Shown here one piece after another: positions 56,857 through 64,000 of a DNA stretch of 64,000 nucleotides (its first letter is position 1; the number at the start of each line of letters is the position of its first letter). The position numbers and the translations under genes are program-made. Source of the DNA: Flavobacterium sp. JAD_PAG50586_2 (GTDB lineage Bacteria > Bacteroidota > Bacteroidia > Flavobacteriales > Flavobacteriaceae). The notes under the pieces were generated by a model. It was not told the origin of the DNA. It saw only the letters and a list, made by a program, of their open reading frames with translations, and made no database searches. The DNA lies in contig CP096136.1 in the NCBI GenBank assembly GCA_023213215.1, positions 744,001 to 808,000 of the forward strand, written 5' to 3'.

Positions 56857-57198
56857 ATGAACACCAATTTTAAGCTAGACTTAGTTAAACTCCTGCATAC
56901 TGCCATATGGATATTCTTCAACATTGTTATTTTTTATTTGGTATATGCAGTAATTATCAACCAAATAGACATATGGGTATGGATTTGCCTTGCGTTAATC
57001 GTTTTGGAAGGGCTCACCCTACTCCTATTCAAATCAATCTGCCCGGTAACTCTTATTGCGAGGAAATATTCAGATTCCAACAAAGACAACTTTGATATTT
57101 ACCTGCCTAACTGGCTCGCAAAATACAACAAGCTTATTTACACGACAATTGTAGTAATTGCAGTCCTGGGCTTATTTTACCGGCTAAAAATACAGTAA
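56857..57198 (+). CDS. Hypothetical small membrane protein, 113 residues
   Basis: Three hydrophobic segments are visible (about residues 11-35, 39-60 and 91-108), separated by short polar loops including ARKYSDSNKDNFDIYLPNWLAKYNK. I do not recognise the family with certainty, though small DUF-type membrane proteins with this pattern occur beside flavin oxidoreductases in Bacteroidetes. It directly follows the oxidoreductase gene and may work with it; that is inference from position. Confidence 0.55.
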   Translation: MNTNFKLDLVKLLHTAIWIFFNIVIFYLVYAVIINQIDIWVWICLALIVLEGLTLLLFKSICPVTLIARKYSDSNKDNFDIYLPNWLAKYNKLIYTTIVVIAVLGLFYRLKIQ

Positions 57199-57268
57199 AC
57201 AAAAAACCCACCATCTCTGGCAGGTTCTATTTCCTATAATTTTTTTCTTGCTTCTTTTCTCTAAACAA

Positions 57269-57892
57269 CTACTCCACCTGGGCATTCTTAACCGCTTTGA
57301 TTCCGCTGGTTTCAAATCCGCCAAAATCTCGCATATAGGTCCTTACGGAAGTTCCGTAATCGTCTTTACATTTCTTCTCTCCGTTAGAGTTTAGGAATCG
57401 TTTTACTGAACCTGAGCCACCTAAGTGTGCTGCCGCTAAAATTCCGGATTCGGTAATCTTAACACCATCCACAATCTTACCTTCAAAATTCTCTATATAA
57501 TCCTGAAGTTCGTATTTGTTTTTTGACAGCAATACTACAAAGGCTTTCTCCTGAAGCTTTGGACTGTTCATAAAGTGAAGATTGTCGGTAATTCCAATAG
57601 ATTTCAGGGTTTCAATACCAAATTGGTATTTACCCAAATAACCCAATGTATTAATTTTCCTGTATTTCCCTTGGGATTCCTTGTGGGCAAGAGCTTCCCT
57701 AAAGCCAATAAAATATTTCCCCGTAAACGGAATCTTAAGGCTTGCGTAATCTATGGAGTTTAGTGATGGAAAAACATAAAATGTTTCATCGTTCTCATCA
57801 CTGTTGATTTGGGAATTTAATGGTTTAAAACCTGAACTTATAAAAGCAACTGTTAGTAGGATTGAAATGTAAAATACACTCTTTTTTAACAT
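57269..57892 (-). CDS. Lysozyme-like peptidoglycan-active protein
   Basis: The 207-residue protein has an N-terminal signal or anchor (MLKKSVFYISILLTVAFISSGF) and a domain resembling lysozyme/transglycosylases: YFIGFREALAHKESQGKYRKINTLGYLGKYQFG, where the Glu in HKES sits where a catalytic Glu is expected, followed by GILAAAHLGGSGSVKRFL, a typical C-terminal helix. It probably cleaves peptidoglycan glycan strands in the periplasm. Assignment rests on motif resemblance only. Confidence 0.65.
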   Translation of the reverse strand: MLKKSVFYISILLTVAFISSGFKPLNSQINSDENDETFYVFPSLNSIDYASLKIPFTGKYFIGFREALAHKESQGKYRKINTLGYLGKYQFGIETLKSIGITDNLHFMNSPKLQEKAFVVLLSKNKYELQDYIENFEGKIVDGVKITESGILAAAHLGGSGSVKRFLNSNGEKKCKDDYGTSVRTYMRDFGGFETSGIKAVKNAQVE

Positions 57893-57980
57893 CTAATTTG
57901 ATTTCCAAGCGCTGTCACCATCTTGATATTTCTGCGGTGCAAATATACGACTAAAAACCAGAAAATTGACTATCAGGCAC

Positions 57981-58898
57981 TTAAAAGTAAAGCCAATGGA
58001 ATTTGGTTCCCCCTAAGCCCTTGATTTCAAACGTTGGAGCGGGAATTTTAATCGAATTGAAAACTGTTAAAATAGTCTTAACAAAATGGGATTTGGTTTC
58101 AATTTTTGTCAAATCGACATCAAGACTTAAGTAAAATTGTCGGTATCTTTCACTTTCCGGAAGAAAAACGGTGTTTACAAACTCATCATTACCTGTAATC
58201 ATCCCTTCTGCGCCGTAGCCAACAGCCACATTTAGCCATTTTGGAATCGCTGATGTTTTTGCAAAAGAATGAATATTAGCAGATAACCAATACGTCTGTC
58301 CATTATAATCCTTCAATACCTGCTCCTGGACTGAACTTCCCAAGACACTTGGCCTGGCTGAAGCGTATGGAGTGGTATGAAAAGAAAACTTCGGAACGAT
58401 TCGTTGCTCTTTCCATAACAATTCCTGCGACACATATAACGCAGTTCCTGAAATATTAGCAGCAACATCACCTAAAGACGCTCCCCAATTGGCAGAGTAA
58501 CCGTCGAAAACCTCAACAGTTGTCAGAAATGCTAATCCTAAAGTCGAACCATAAATCAATTGGCTTTTCCGGCTTGCTCCTGTCCATTTCAAAGCATTAG
58601 CACCGATACTTCCCAAATGATACGCGGAAAAAACATGTCCGGCTTTATCCATCTGAAGCCATTCAGCATTGTCATTTATAAAGTGGAAATCGGAACGGGG
58701 ATAATCGGCATACCAAACCTGGTTCAATCCAATCAAAGTTGCGGCACCGATAGCCGTTTCTGAAATAAGTAAGGTATTGAGTCGTTTTTTGTTTAAGGTA
58801 TCCGAAGGCTTAAGAAAACGTTCAAAAGCATTTTGAGCAGAGGATGTTTGGGAAAACCAAAATAGAAGAACAAACAGTATGCTTTTGAATACTTTCAA
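57981..58898 (-). CDS. DUF2279 family protein (YfiM-like)
   Basis: The protein (about 305 residues from TTG 58898) has a signal peptide MKVFKSILFVLLFWFSQTSSAQ. The DUF2279 core is seen in WLQMDKAGHVFSAYHLG and GASLGDVAANISGTALYVSQELLW, where conserved His and Asp residues lie in hydrophobic helices. It may be an outer-membrane-associated protein of unknown role. An ATG at 58931 is also possible and would overlap mltG by 31 bases; the TTG just past the mltG stop is preferred because it gives a proper signal peptide. Confidence 0.7.
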   Translation of the reverse strand: MKVFKSILFVLLFWFSQTSSAQNAFERFLKPSDTLNKKRLNTLLISETAIGAATLIGLNQVWYADYPRSDFHFINDNAEWLQMDKAGHVFSAYHLGSIGANALKWTGASRKSQLIYGSTLGLAFLTTVEVFDGYSANWGASLGDVAANISGTALYVSQELLWKEQRIVPKFSFHTTPYASARPSVLGSSVQEQVLKDYNGQTYWLSANIHSFAKTSAIPKWLNVAVGYGAEGMITGNDEFVNTVFLPESERYRQFYLSLDVDLTKIETKSHFVKTILTVFNSIKIPAPTFEIKGLGGTKFHWLYF

Positions 58899-58900
58899 AA

Positions 58901-59928
58901 TTATCGATTTGTTCCCTGCTTGTTCAACCACTCAGAGTATTTCCTGGCATTCACCTGATGCGCTTCGTAAGTAGCCGCAAAAACATGGTACCCGAATTTT
59001 TCAACACTGGCACAGAAATAAATATAATCATGTTTTTCAGCATTCAAAACTGCATCTATGGCATCAACATCGGGCATTGCTATTGGCCCCGGTGGCAGGC
59101 CGATATTCTTATAGGTATTATAAGGAGAATCGATAAACAGGTCATTATATAAAACCCTTTTAATCACCTGGTTAAAATCGTTGTCCTTCAACTTCAAGGC
59201 ATATATTACGGTTGGATCAGCCTGCAACGGCATTCCCTGGTTCAAACGGTTTAGGTATACGCCGGCAATAGTTGGTCGCTCACTTTTTTAACTGATTCCT
59301 TGTGTACAATTGATGCAACTGTAATAACCTGAACCGGAGTAAGGTTTAAAGCTGTTGCTTTGGCGATACGTTCTTTTGTCCAAAACTTATTATACTCGTC
59401 AAGCATTCTTCCTCTGAATTTCTCAGCTGAGATATTCCAGTACACTTCATACGTATTTGGCAAAAACATTGCAAAAACAGTTTGTTTTGTGAAACCGTTT
59501 TTCTCTAAAAATTCCGGATCATAAAATGTAGCCAGCAATTTTGTCGTATCGGGTTCAATTTGGGTGCTCAACCGTTCGCAAAGATTTTCTAAACGCTCCT
59601 GGTTGTTGAAAGCCAACTTTACAGGAACATTTCTCCGCATGGCAGCAACCAACTGGAAAGCACTCATTCCTTTTTTTAACAAAAATCGTCCGGCCTTTAC
59701 ATTTTCCGGATAAGAACGGCGGTTGGCGATGAATTCGAAATCATTCATGTTCTTTACCAAAGGTGAAAGTATTTTTTCTACATCCTGATAGGTAGAGCCT
59801 GTTGGAATTTCGACATATATTTCCTCTTTTTCAAATTTAGTGTCTGAAGTAAAGAATTTGACATAGATAACTAACACAAACGCAATAAATACAACTGCTA
59901 AAACCTTGATAACTTTATTTTTGTTCAA
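58901..59928 (-). CDS. mltG: Endolytic transglycosylase MltG, one-base frameshift
   Basis: MltG cuts nascent peptidoglycan chains at the inner membrane to end glycan elongation. Restored with one base at the run 59284-59289, the protein is about 342 residues. It has an N-terminal membrane helix (VIKVLAVVFIAFVLVIYVKFF), a LysM-like region and the YceG motif: VASIVHKESVKKSERPTIAGVYLNRL, which includes the catalytic Glu in HKES, and MPLQADPTVIYALK. The frame break falls right at VKK. The gene is the last one of a cluster with an acetyltransferase and dapF. Confidence 0.88.
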
Positions 59929-59946
59929 AACGGGAATTTTTAAAAT

Positions 59947-60474
59947 TTATTTTTTTATTAATTGGAAAACAGCTTCATCCTGAAAAGCATCCCTGATAAA
60001 ATTCCAGTCTTTTTTGACGCCTATTTTCTCAAATCCAAATGTAGTAAAAAGAGCCAAACTTGCTTTATTTTCTGTTCCGATATTTGCATATAATTGATGT
60101 AATTGCAAATGTTCAAAGGCATAATCAATTACTAATTTCAATGCTTCTTTCCCGAAACCGTTGCTTCTGTCAATTTCATCCTGGATAATTATACCGACTC
60201 CGGCGCGTTTGTTCCTTACATCAAAATCGAACAAATCAATCAAACCAATTGCTGTTGAATTTTCCTTTTTACAGATTGCCAACCGTAACTGCTTAGCTTC
60301 ATAAATATCCTGATGTGCATTTTCGAGGTACTGACGGATAAGGAATTTACTGTAAGGCGTAATGGTATTGCTGATTTCCCAGATAGTTTCGTCATTCTCT
60401 ATAGCGTAAACAAACTCTAAATCTTCAGGTTCCAGTGCACGCAAATAGATATTTTGTCCGTGTAGTGTTACCAT
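59947..60474 (-). CDS. GNAT family N-acetyltransferase (RimJ/RimL-like)
   Basis: The 175-residue protein begins MVTLHGQNIYLRALEPEDLEFVYAIEND, the start typical of the RimJ/RimL branch. The acetyl-CoA loop is in IGLIDLFDFDVRNKRAGVGIIIQDEIDRSNGFGKEALKL, and the terminal strand is ASLALFTTFGFEKIG. It may acetylate a ribosomal protein or a small amine; this is unknown. It overlaps the dapF stop region by seven bases, so the two are coupled. Confidence 0.82.
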   Translation of the reverse strand: MVTLHGQNIYLRALEPEDLEFVYAIENDETIWEISNTITPYSKFLIRQYLENAHQDIYEAKQLRLAICKKENSTAIGLIDLFDFDVRNKRAGVGIIIQDEIDRSNGFGKEALKLVIDYAFEHLQLHQLYANIGTENKASLALFTTFGFEKIGVKKDWNFIRDAFQDEAVFQLIKK

Positions 60475-61256
60475 TCTATTTCTCCTTCATAAACAAAGGT
60501 CGCCGGTCCTTTTAAAAAAACATTGATATACTTAAAATCATCTGCTAATTTATCAAAGGAAACCTCGAGTGTTCCGCCTTCAACATCTAATTCTATCTGA
60601 TGTGAATTCGTTTTTCCAATAGCATTCATCGCAATCGCTGCCGCAGTTGCACCTGTTCCGCAGGATAAGGTTTCGTCTTCCACTCCACGTTCGTAGGTTC
60701 GAACACGGAAATGATTATCAGAAAGCTGTTTGACAAAATTTACGTTGCTACCTGCCTTTCCATATAAATCAGAGTAGCGAATTTTAGCACCATTATTTTT
60801 AACATCATAATTATCCAAATCATCTACCAGCATCACATGATGTGGCGAACCAGTATTTAGGAACACATAGTCGCTTTCTGCTTTTATAGTATCAACATCT
60901 TTCATTTGCAGTGATATATCACCGTTTTCAAGAACTGTGGCATAATGCTTTCCGTCGGTTGCAACAAAAGTAGTTTCATCTGAGATAAGATTCAGTTTTT
61001 TGGCGAAAGCCACAATACAACGACCACCGTTTCCACACATCGAACTCTGATTCCCATCAGAATTGTAATAAACCATTCGAAAATCGGTCTCTTTATCATT
61101 CTCTAAAAGAATTAGTCCGTCCGCACCAATTCCGAAACGTCTGTCACAAAATTTCTCTATAAGTTTGGTATTTTCCTGTGGGAATTTATTTTCCCTGTTA
61201 TCGATAAAGATAAAGTCATTTCCGGTTCCCTGATATTTGTAAAAAGTAGTCTTCAT
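60468..61256 (-). CDS. dapF: Diaminopimelate epimerase
   Basis: The 262-residue enzyme (ATG 61256; an upstream start would add 25 non-family residues) begins MKTTFYKYQGTGNDFIFIDN. The two catalytic cysteines are in SSMCGNGGRC and LSCGTGATAAAIA, in the two pseudo-symmetric halves. It interconverts LL- and meso-diaminopimelate for peptidoglycan and lysine. The frame is intact. It is upstream of the acetyltransferase and mltG on the same strand, so the three probably form a cell-wall operon. Confidence 0.92.
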   Translation of the reverse strand: MKTTFYKYQGTGNDFIFIDNRENKFPQENTKLIEKFCDRRFGIGADGLILLENDKETDFRMVYYNSDGNQSSMCGNGGRCIVAFAKKLNLISDETTFVATDGKHYATVLENGDISLQMKDVDTIKAESDYVFLNTGSPHHVMLVDDLDNYDVKNNGAKIRYSDLYGKAGSNVNFVKQLSDNHFRVRTYERGVEDETLSCGTGATAAAIAMNAIGKTNSHQIELDVEGGTLEVSFDKLADDFKYINVFLKGPATFVYEGEIEW

Positions 61257-61390
61257 AGTGTTGTTTACTCCCACAAATATAACAAATATTAAGATTAACT
61301 TAAAAATTGTTAAACGAGCGTTAAAGAGCATTCAGATGAAAATTGATTTTGGCTAATTTTACTATCAAATAATTTAAAATGGTATTAAAT

Positions 61391-62779
61391 ATGAAACGAT
61401 TAACAGGTTTATTTTTGGTTTCTTTATTGAGTGGTGCAACGACACTTGGCGCTTACAAATTATTTATTGAAGGAAAGGACAACCGCAATTCGATTGTGAC
61501 GACAGCGTCAAACAACTATGGCAGAAATGTGGGCTTTTCAACCGAAGGAGTTGATTTTACAACTGCTGCCGAGAATACAGTTCATACAGTAGTGCACGTT
61601 AAAAACGTTTCCATGAGAACGGTTTCTGACCCGATTATGGAATTCTTTTATGGCTCTCGTGGAGGACAACAACAAGAGCAAATTGGTACTGGCTCCGGAG
61701 TTATCATTTCGCAGGATGGCTACATAGTAACCAACAACCACGTTGTAAAGGATGCTACAGAACTTGAAGTAACCCTGAATAACAATAAATCGTACAAAGC
61801 AAAACTTATCGGAACAGATTCTAAAATGGATATCGCTTTGTTAAAGATCAACGCTGATGAAAAATTACCTTATTCTGCTTTTGCAGATTCCGATCAGGTA
61901 AAAGTGGGCGAATGGGTTTTGGCTGTTGGAAATCCATACAATCTGACGTCAACCGTTACGGCTGGAATTGTGTCAGCTAAAGCCAGAAATCTGGACACCA
62001 GAGGCATTCAATCCTTCATTCAGACAGACGCTGCAGTAAATCCGGGAAATTCAGGTGGGGCATTAGTTAATACACGAGGCGAACTGATTGGAATCAACAC
62101 TATGATATCTTCACAAACGGGTTCTTATGTTGGTTATTCGTTTGCAATCCCATCCAATATCACCAGAAAAATAATTGAAGACATTATGGAATTCGGTAAT
62201 GTACAACGCGGAATTTTAGGTGTTGAAGGTGGTGAATTAAACAGCAAAGCATCAAAAGATTTAGGCATCAACGATACGGAAGGTTTCTATATTAATAAAG
62301 TAACTAAAAATTCAGGCGCAGAGAAAGCCGGATTACAAAAGGGCGACATCATTAAAAAATTAGACAGCCAAAAAATTGCCACTTTCTCTGAACTTTCAGG
62401 ATATATCAGCACAAAAAGGCCAAATGACAAAGTACAGGTAACCTTTTCCCGCGATGGCGAAACAAAAACGGTTCTGGTTACCTTAATCAAATATGACATT
62501 GCTAATGCCGAATTTAAGGGCTTGCAATTAGAAGATATTGATTCAGCGGATAAAAAGAAATATAGGATTGGTTATGGTGTACGTATTAAAGACATCAATA
62601 ACGAGGCATTAGCACCCTATGCAGACCAACTTAAAGGAAACATCATTCTTTCGGTTGACAATGTAAAAGCGACCGATGTTGAAACCATCTCAAGATTTTT
62701 AAATAAGAAAGATGAAAATCAAAGCGTTAACATCCAAATGATTAATAGAATTGGGCAAATTGTCCAGATAATTTTATAA
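61391..62779 (+). CDS. Periplasmic trypsin-like serine protease of the Deg/HtrA family
   Basis: The 462-residue protein (ATG 61391; an ATG at 61379 adds four residues) has an N-terminal signal or anchor (MKRLTGLFLVSLLSGATTLG). Its catalytic triad is His117 in NNHVVKD, Asp147 in KMDIALLK and Ser221 in NPGNSGGALV. Two PDZ domains follow (about 270-350 and 370-455). It degrades misfolded periplasmic proteins and may act as chaperone. The frame is intact and a terminator follows. Strand and location favour a stand-alone gene. Confidence 0.9.
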   Translation: MKRLTGLFLVSLLSGATTLGAYKLFIEGKDNRNSIVTTASNNYGRNVGFSTEGVDFTTAAENTVHTVVHVKNVSMRTVSDPIMEFFYGSRGGQQQEQIGTGSGVIISQDGYIVTNNHVVKDATELEVTLNNNKSYKAKLIGTDSKMDIALLKINADEKLPYSAFADSDQVKVGEWVLAVGNPYNLTSTVTAGIVSAKARNLDTRGIQSFIQTDAAVNPGNSGGALVNTRGELIGINTMISSQTGSYVGYSFAIPSNITRKIIEDIMEFGNVQRGILGVEGGELNSKASKDLGINDTEGFYINKVTKNSGAEKAGLQKGDIIKKLDSQKIATFSELSGYISTKRPNDKVQVTFSRDGETKTVLVTLIKYDIANAEFKGLQLEDIDSADKKKYRIGYGVRIKDINNEALAPYADQLKGNIILSVDNVKATDVETISRFLNKKDENQSVNIQMINRIGQIVQIIL

Positions 62780-62802
62780 GATTAAAAGGTTATTATTCAT
62801 TA

Positions 62803-62833
62803 AAACCAGTTCTTTTTTGGACTGGTTTTTTTG
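62803..62833 (+). terminator. Rho-independent terminator of the protease gene
   Basis: AAAACCAGT and ACTGGTTTTTTT form a stem with a ten-base loop and a T tract, about 25 bases after the protease stop. Confidence 0.75.
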
Positions 62834-62952
62834 TTTTATAAAAAACTTACGAAATCGTTTTCGCAAAACGTATCTATTTTATATTTTTGCGCCAAATTAA
62901 CTACATCCTGAAATAAATTCAGGACAAACACAACTAATACTTATTTATTTTT

Positions 62953-64000
62953 ATGGACAGTAACAAATTATACGAGAAGGAGTTATCCTTTCAGGCTGAC
63001 AGACGTAAAGCAGGCGTTGAATTGATTAAGATTATCAGCGATTTATGGTATGACAAATCAATCGAATTGGTGCTTTTTAGAAATCAATTGATTGACAGGA
63101 ATGTCAGTGACATCATCAACTTCCACGAATATGCCGGAGAATTTGTTCAAAAACCTATCAACATTTTTGATTCAGTAGAAATTGCCCGCGCCATTCAGAA
63201 TTTAGATCTACCGCCTTCAAGAATCGATATTGGAAAACTGACTTATGAATATCATTTGGAAGACAACAAATATCATGACAATCGCGCATTTGTTATTGAT
63301 AAACTAAAAAATGCAAAAGATTTCAAAAATCTGAAACCAAAAGATGTCGTTCTGTATGGTTTTGGTAGAATTGGCCGTTTACTGGCTCGTGAAATGATGA
63401 GCAAAATGGGAAAAGGAGAACAACTTCGTCTTCGCGCGATTGTAACACGTGATAAGAACGATGCCACTTCTTTAGAAAAAAGGGCTTCGTTGTTACGTTA
63501 TGATTCTGTTCACGGAGATTTTCAAGGTTCTGTTCAGGCTGATGCCGAAAACAATGCTTTAATTATCAACGGAACCACGGTTCATGTCATTACAGCCAAT
63601 GGACCGGAAGAGATTGATTACACAAAATACGGAATCGAAGATGCGTTGGTAATTGATAACACCGGAGCATTTACAACGGAAGAACAGCTGAAACGACATT
63701 TAACCTCAAACGGAGCTACTAAAGTATTATTGACTGCTCCTGGAAAAGGTATTCCGAATATTGTTTACGGTGTAAACCACAATGACCATAACCCAGATAA
63801 TGTAGATATTTTTTCTGCCGCTTCGTGTACAACCAATGCCATAACTCCAGTTTTGAAAGTGGTTGAAGATGCACTTGGTGTCGTAAAAGGCCATATCGAA
63901 ACTATTCACGCCTATACAAACGACCAAAATTTAGTGGATAACATGCACAAAAAATACCGTCGTGGACGTGCAGCTGCCTTGAACATGGTCATTACTGAAA
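62953..64000 (+). CDS. gap: Glyceraldehyde-3-phosphate dehydrogenase, long form, cut by window edge
   Basis: The open frame begins MDSNKLYEKELSFQADRRKAG at 62953 and runs to the edge with no stop (349 codons). The N-terminal extension of about 125 residues is typical of the long Bacteroidetes GAPDH. The NAD-binding loop is GFGRIGR at about residue 134 and the catalytic cysteine is Cys292 in SAASCTTNAITP. It oxidises glyceraldehyde 3-phosphate in glycolysis or works in gluconeogenesis. TATTTTTG at 62882-62889 is a candidate -7 promoter element. Confidence 0.88.
   Translation, partial: MDSNKLYEKELSFQADRRKAGVELIKIISDLWYDKSIELVLFRNQLIDRNVSDIINFHEYAGEFVQKPINIFDSVEIARAIQNLDLPPSRIDIGKLTYEYHLEDNKYHDNRAFVIDKLKNAKDFKNLKPKDVVLYGFGRIGRLLAREMMSKMGKGEQLRLRAIVTRDKNDATSLEKRASLLRYDSVHGDFQGSVQADAENNALIINGTTVHVITANGPEEIDYTKYGIEDALVIDNTGAFTTEEQLKRHLTSNGATKVLLTAPGKGIPNIVYGVNHNDHNPDNVDIFSAASCTTNAITPVLKVVEDALGVVKGHIETIHAYTNDQNLVDNMHKKYRRGRAAALNMVITE

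Noticed and set aside
411..59289. Programmed ribosomal frameshifting as the explanation for the split genes
   Set aside because: No slippery heptamer plus stimulator was consistent across sites, and it would be needed in many unrelated genes at once.

Overview
The window looks like chromosome from a flavobacterium (family Flavobacteriaceae, most likely Flavobacterium or a close relative). The evidence is AT-rich DNA, a type IX secretion (T9SS) C-terminal sorting domain, a TonB-dependent receptor with an N-terminal carboxypeptidase-like domain, DUF4290/DUF5686/DUF4199 proteins, a type II 3-dehydroquinase, Bacteroidetes-type promoters (TTG or TTTG, about 19 bases, then TAnnTTTG), few visible Shine-Dalgarno sites and several TTG or GTG starts. 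It is mostly housekeeping sequence; no prophage, complete insertion sequence or CRISPR array was seen.

Layout. 1-6.8 kb: an alpha/beta hydrolase (cut by the window edge), a small acetyltransferase, a VWA lipoprotein, mtaB, a PNPOx-like protein with a PepSY-like protein, a GlmU-like protein and ribosomal protein L31. 7-12.1 kb: a same-strand run of DUF4199 protein, polyprenyl-type glycosyltransferase, phosphohexomutase and MsbA-like ABC exporter. 12.1-17.1 kb (minus): an EF-hand-like lipoprotein, a TonB-dependent receptor and an M23 peptidase. 17.2-19.6 kb: a coiled-coil protein, zapA, a strong candidate 6S-type RNA and rny. 19.7-22.4 kb: a response regulator, xerD, an outer-membrane barrel and aroQ. 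22.4-34.6 kb: a DUF5686 protein, an FkbM methyltransferase, murA, DUF4290, DUF493, an ATPase, recQ, fmt, HU, YqgE, a class IV aminotransferase and a START-like protein. 34.8 kb: tRNA-Met(CAU). 35.1-42.9 kb: one giant (about 2589 residue) T9SS surface adhesin. 43-50.7 kb: repeats, hisS, an ABC permease, a four-helix-bundle gene flanked by inverted repeats, prmC, ribD and small enzymes. 50.9-53.6 kb: dnaA, a low-molecular-weight phosphatase and an RsmI-like methylase. 53.6-57.2 kb: an accessory stretch with dispersed palindromic repeats, a hypothetical gene, a large nested palindrome, a serine hydrolase and a quinone-reductase-like protein. 57.3-62.8 kb: a lysozyme-like protein, DUF2279, mltG, an acetyltransferase, dapF and an HtrA/Deg protease. 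The end cuts a long-form GAPDH.

The most important global feature is that sixteen genes, including the normally essential dnaA, murA and fmt, are each split by what looks like the loss of one base, almost always in an A or T run. One further gene has an in-frame TAA as well. This pattern is best read as base-calling or assembly error, so these are annotated here as whole genes with a stated frameshift position. Transcriptional slippage on poly(A) is a less likely alternative that raw reads would settle.

Functional themes are cell wall synthesis and turnover (murA, dapF, mltG, M23, lysozyme-like, ABC exporter), cell division and chromosome handling (zapA, xerD, dnaA, HU, recQ), translation (mtaB, fmt, hisS, prmC, L31, RsmI-like) and surface biology (adhesin, TonB receptor, barrel proteins). 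The best candidates for undescribed elements are the roughly 240-base nested palindrome at 54288-54526, a dispersed repeat with an exchanged hairpin core (43.1 and 53.6 kb), three 40-base tandem repeats at 43261-43380, and the four-helix-bundle cassette between 13-base inverted repeats.
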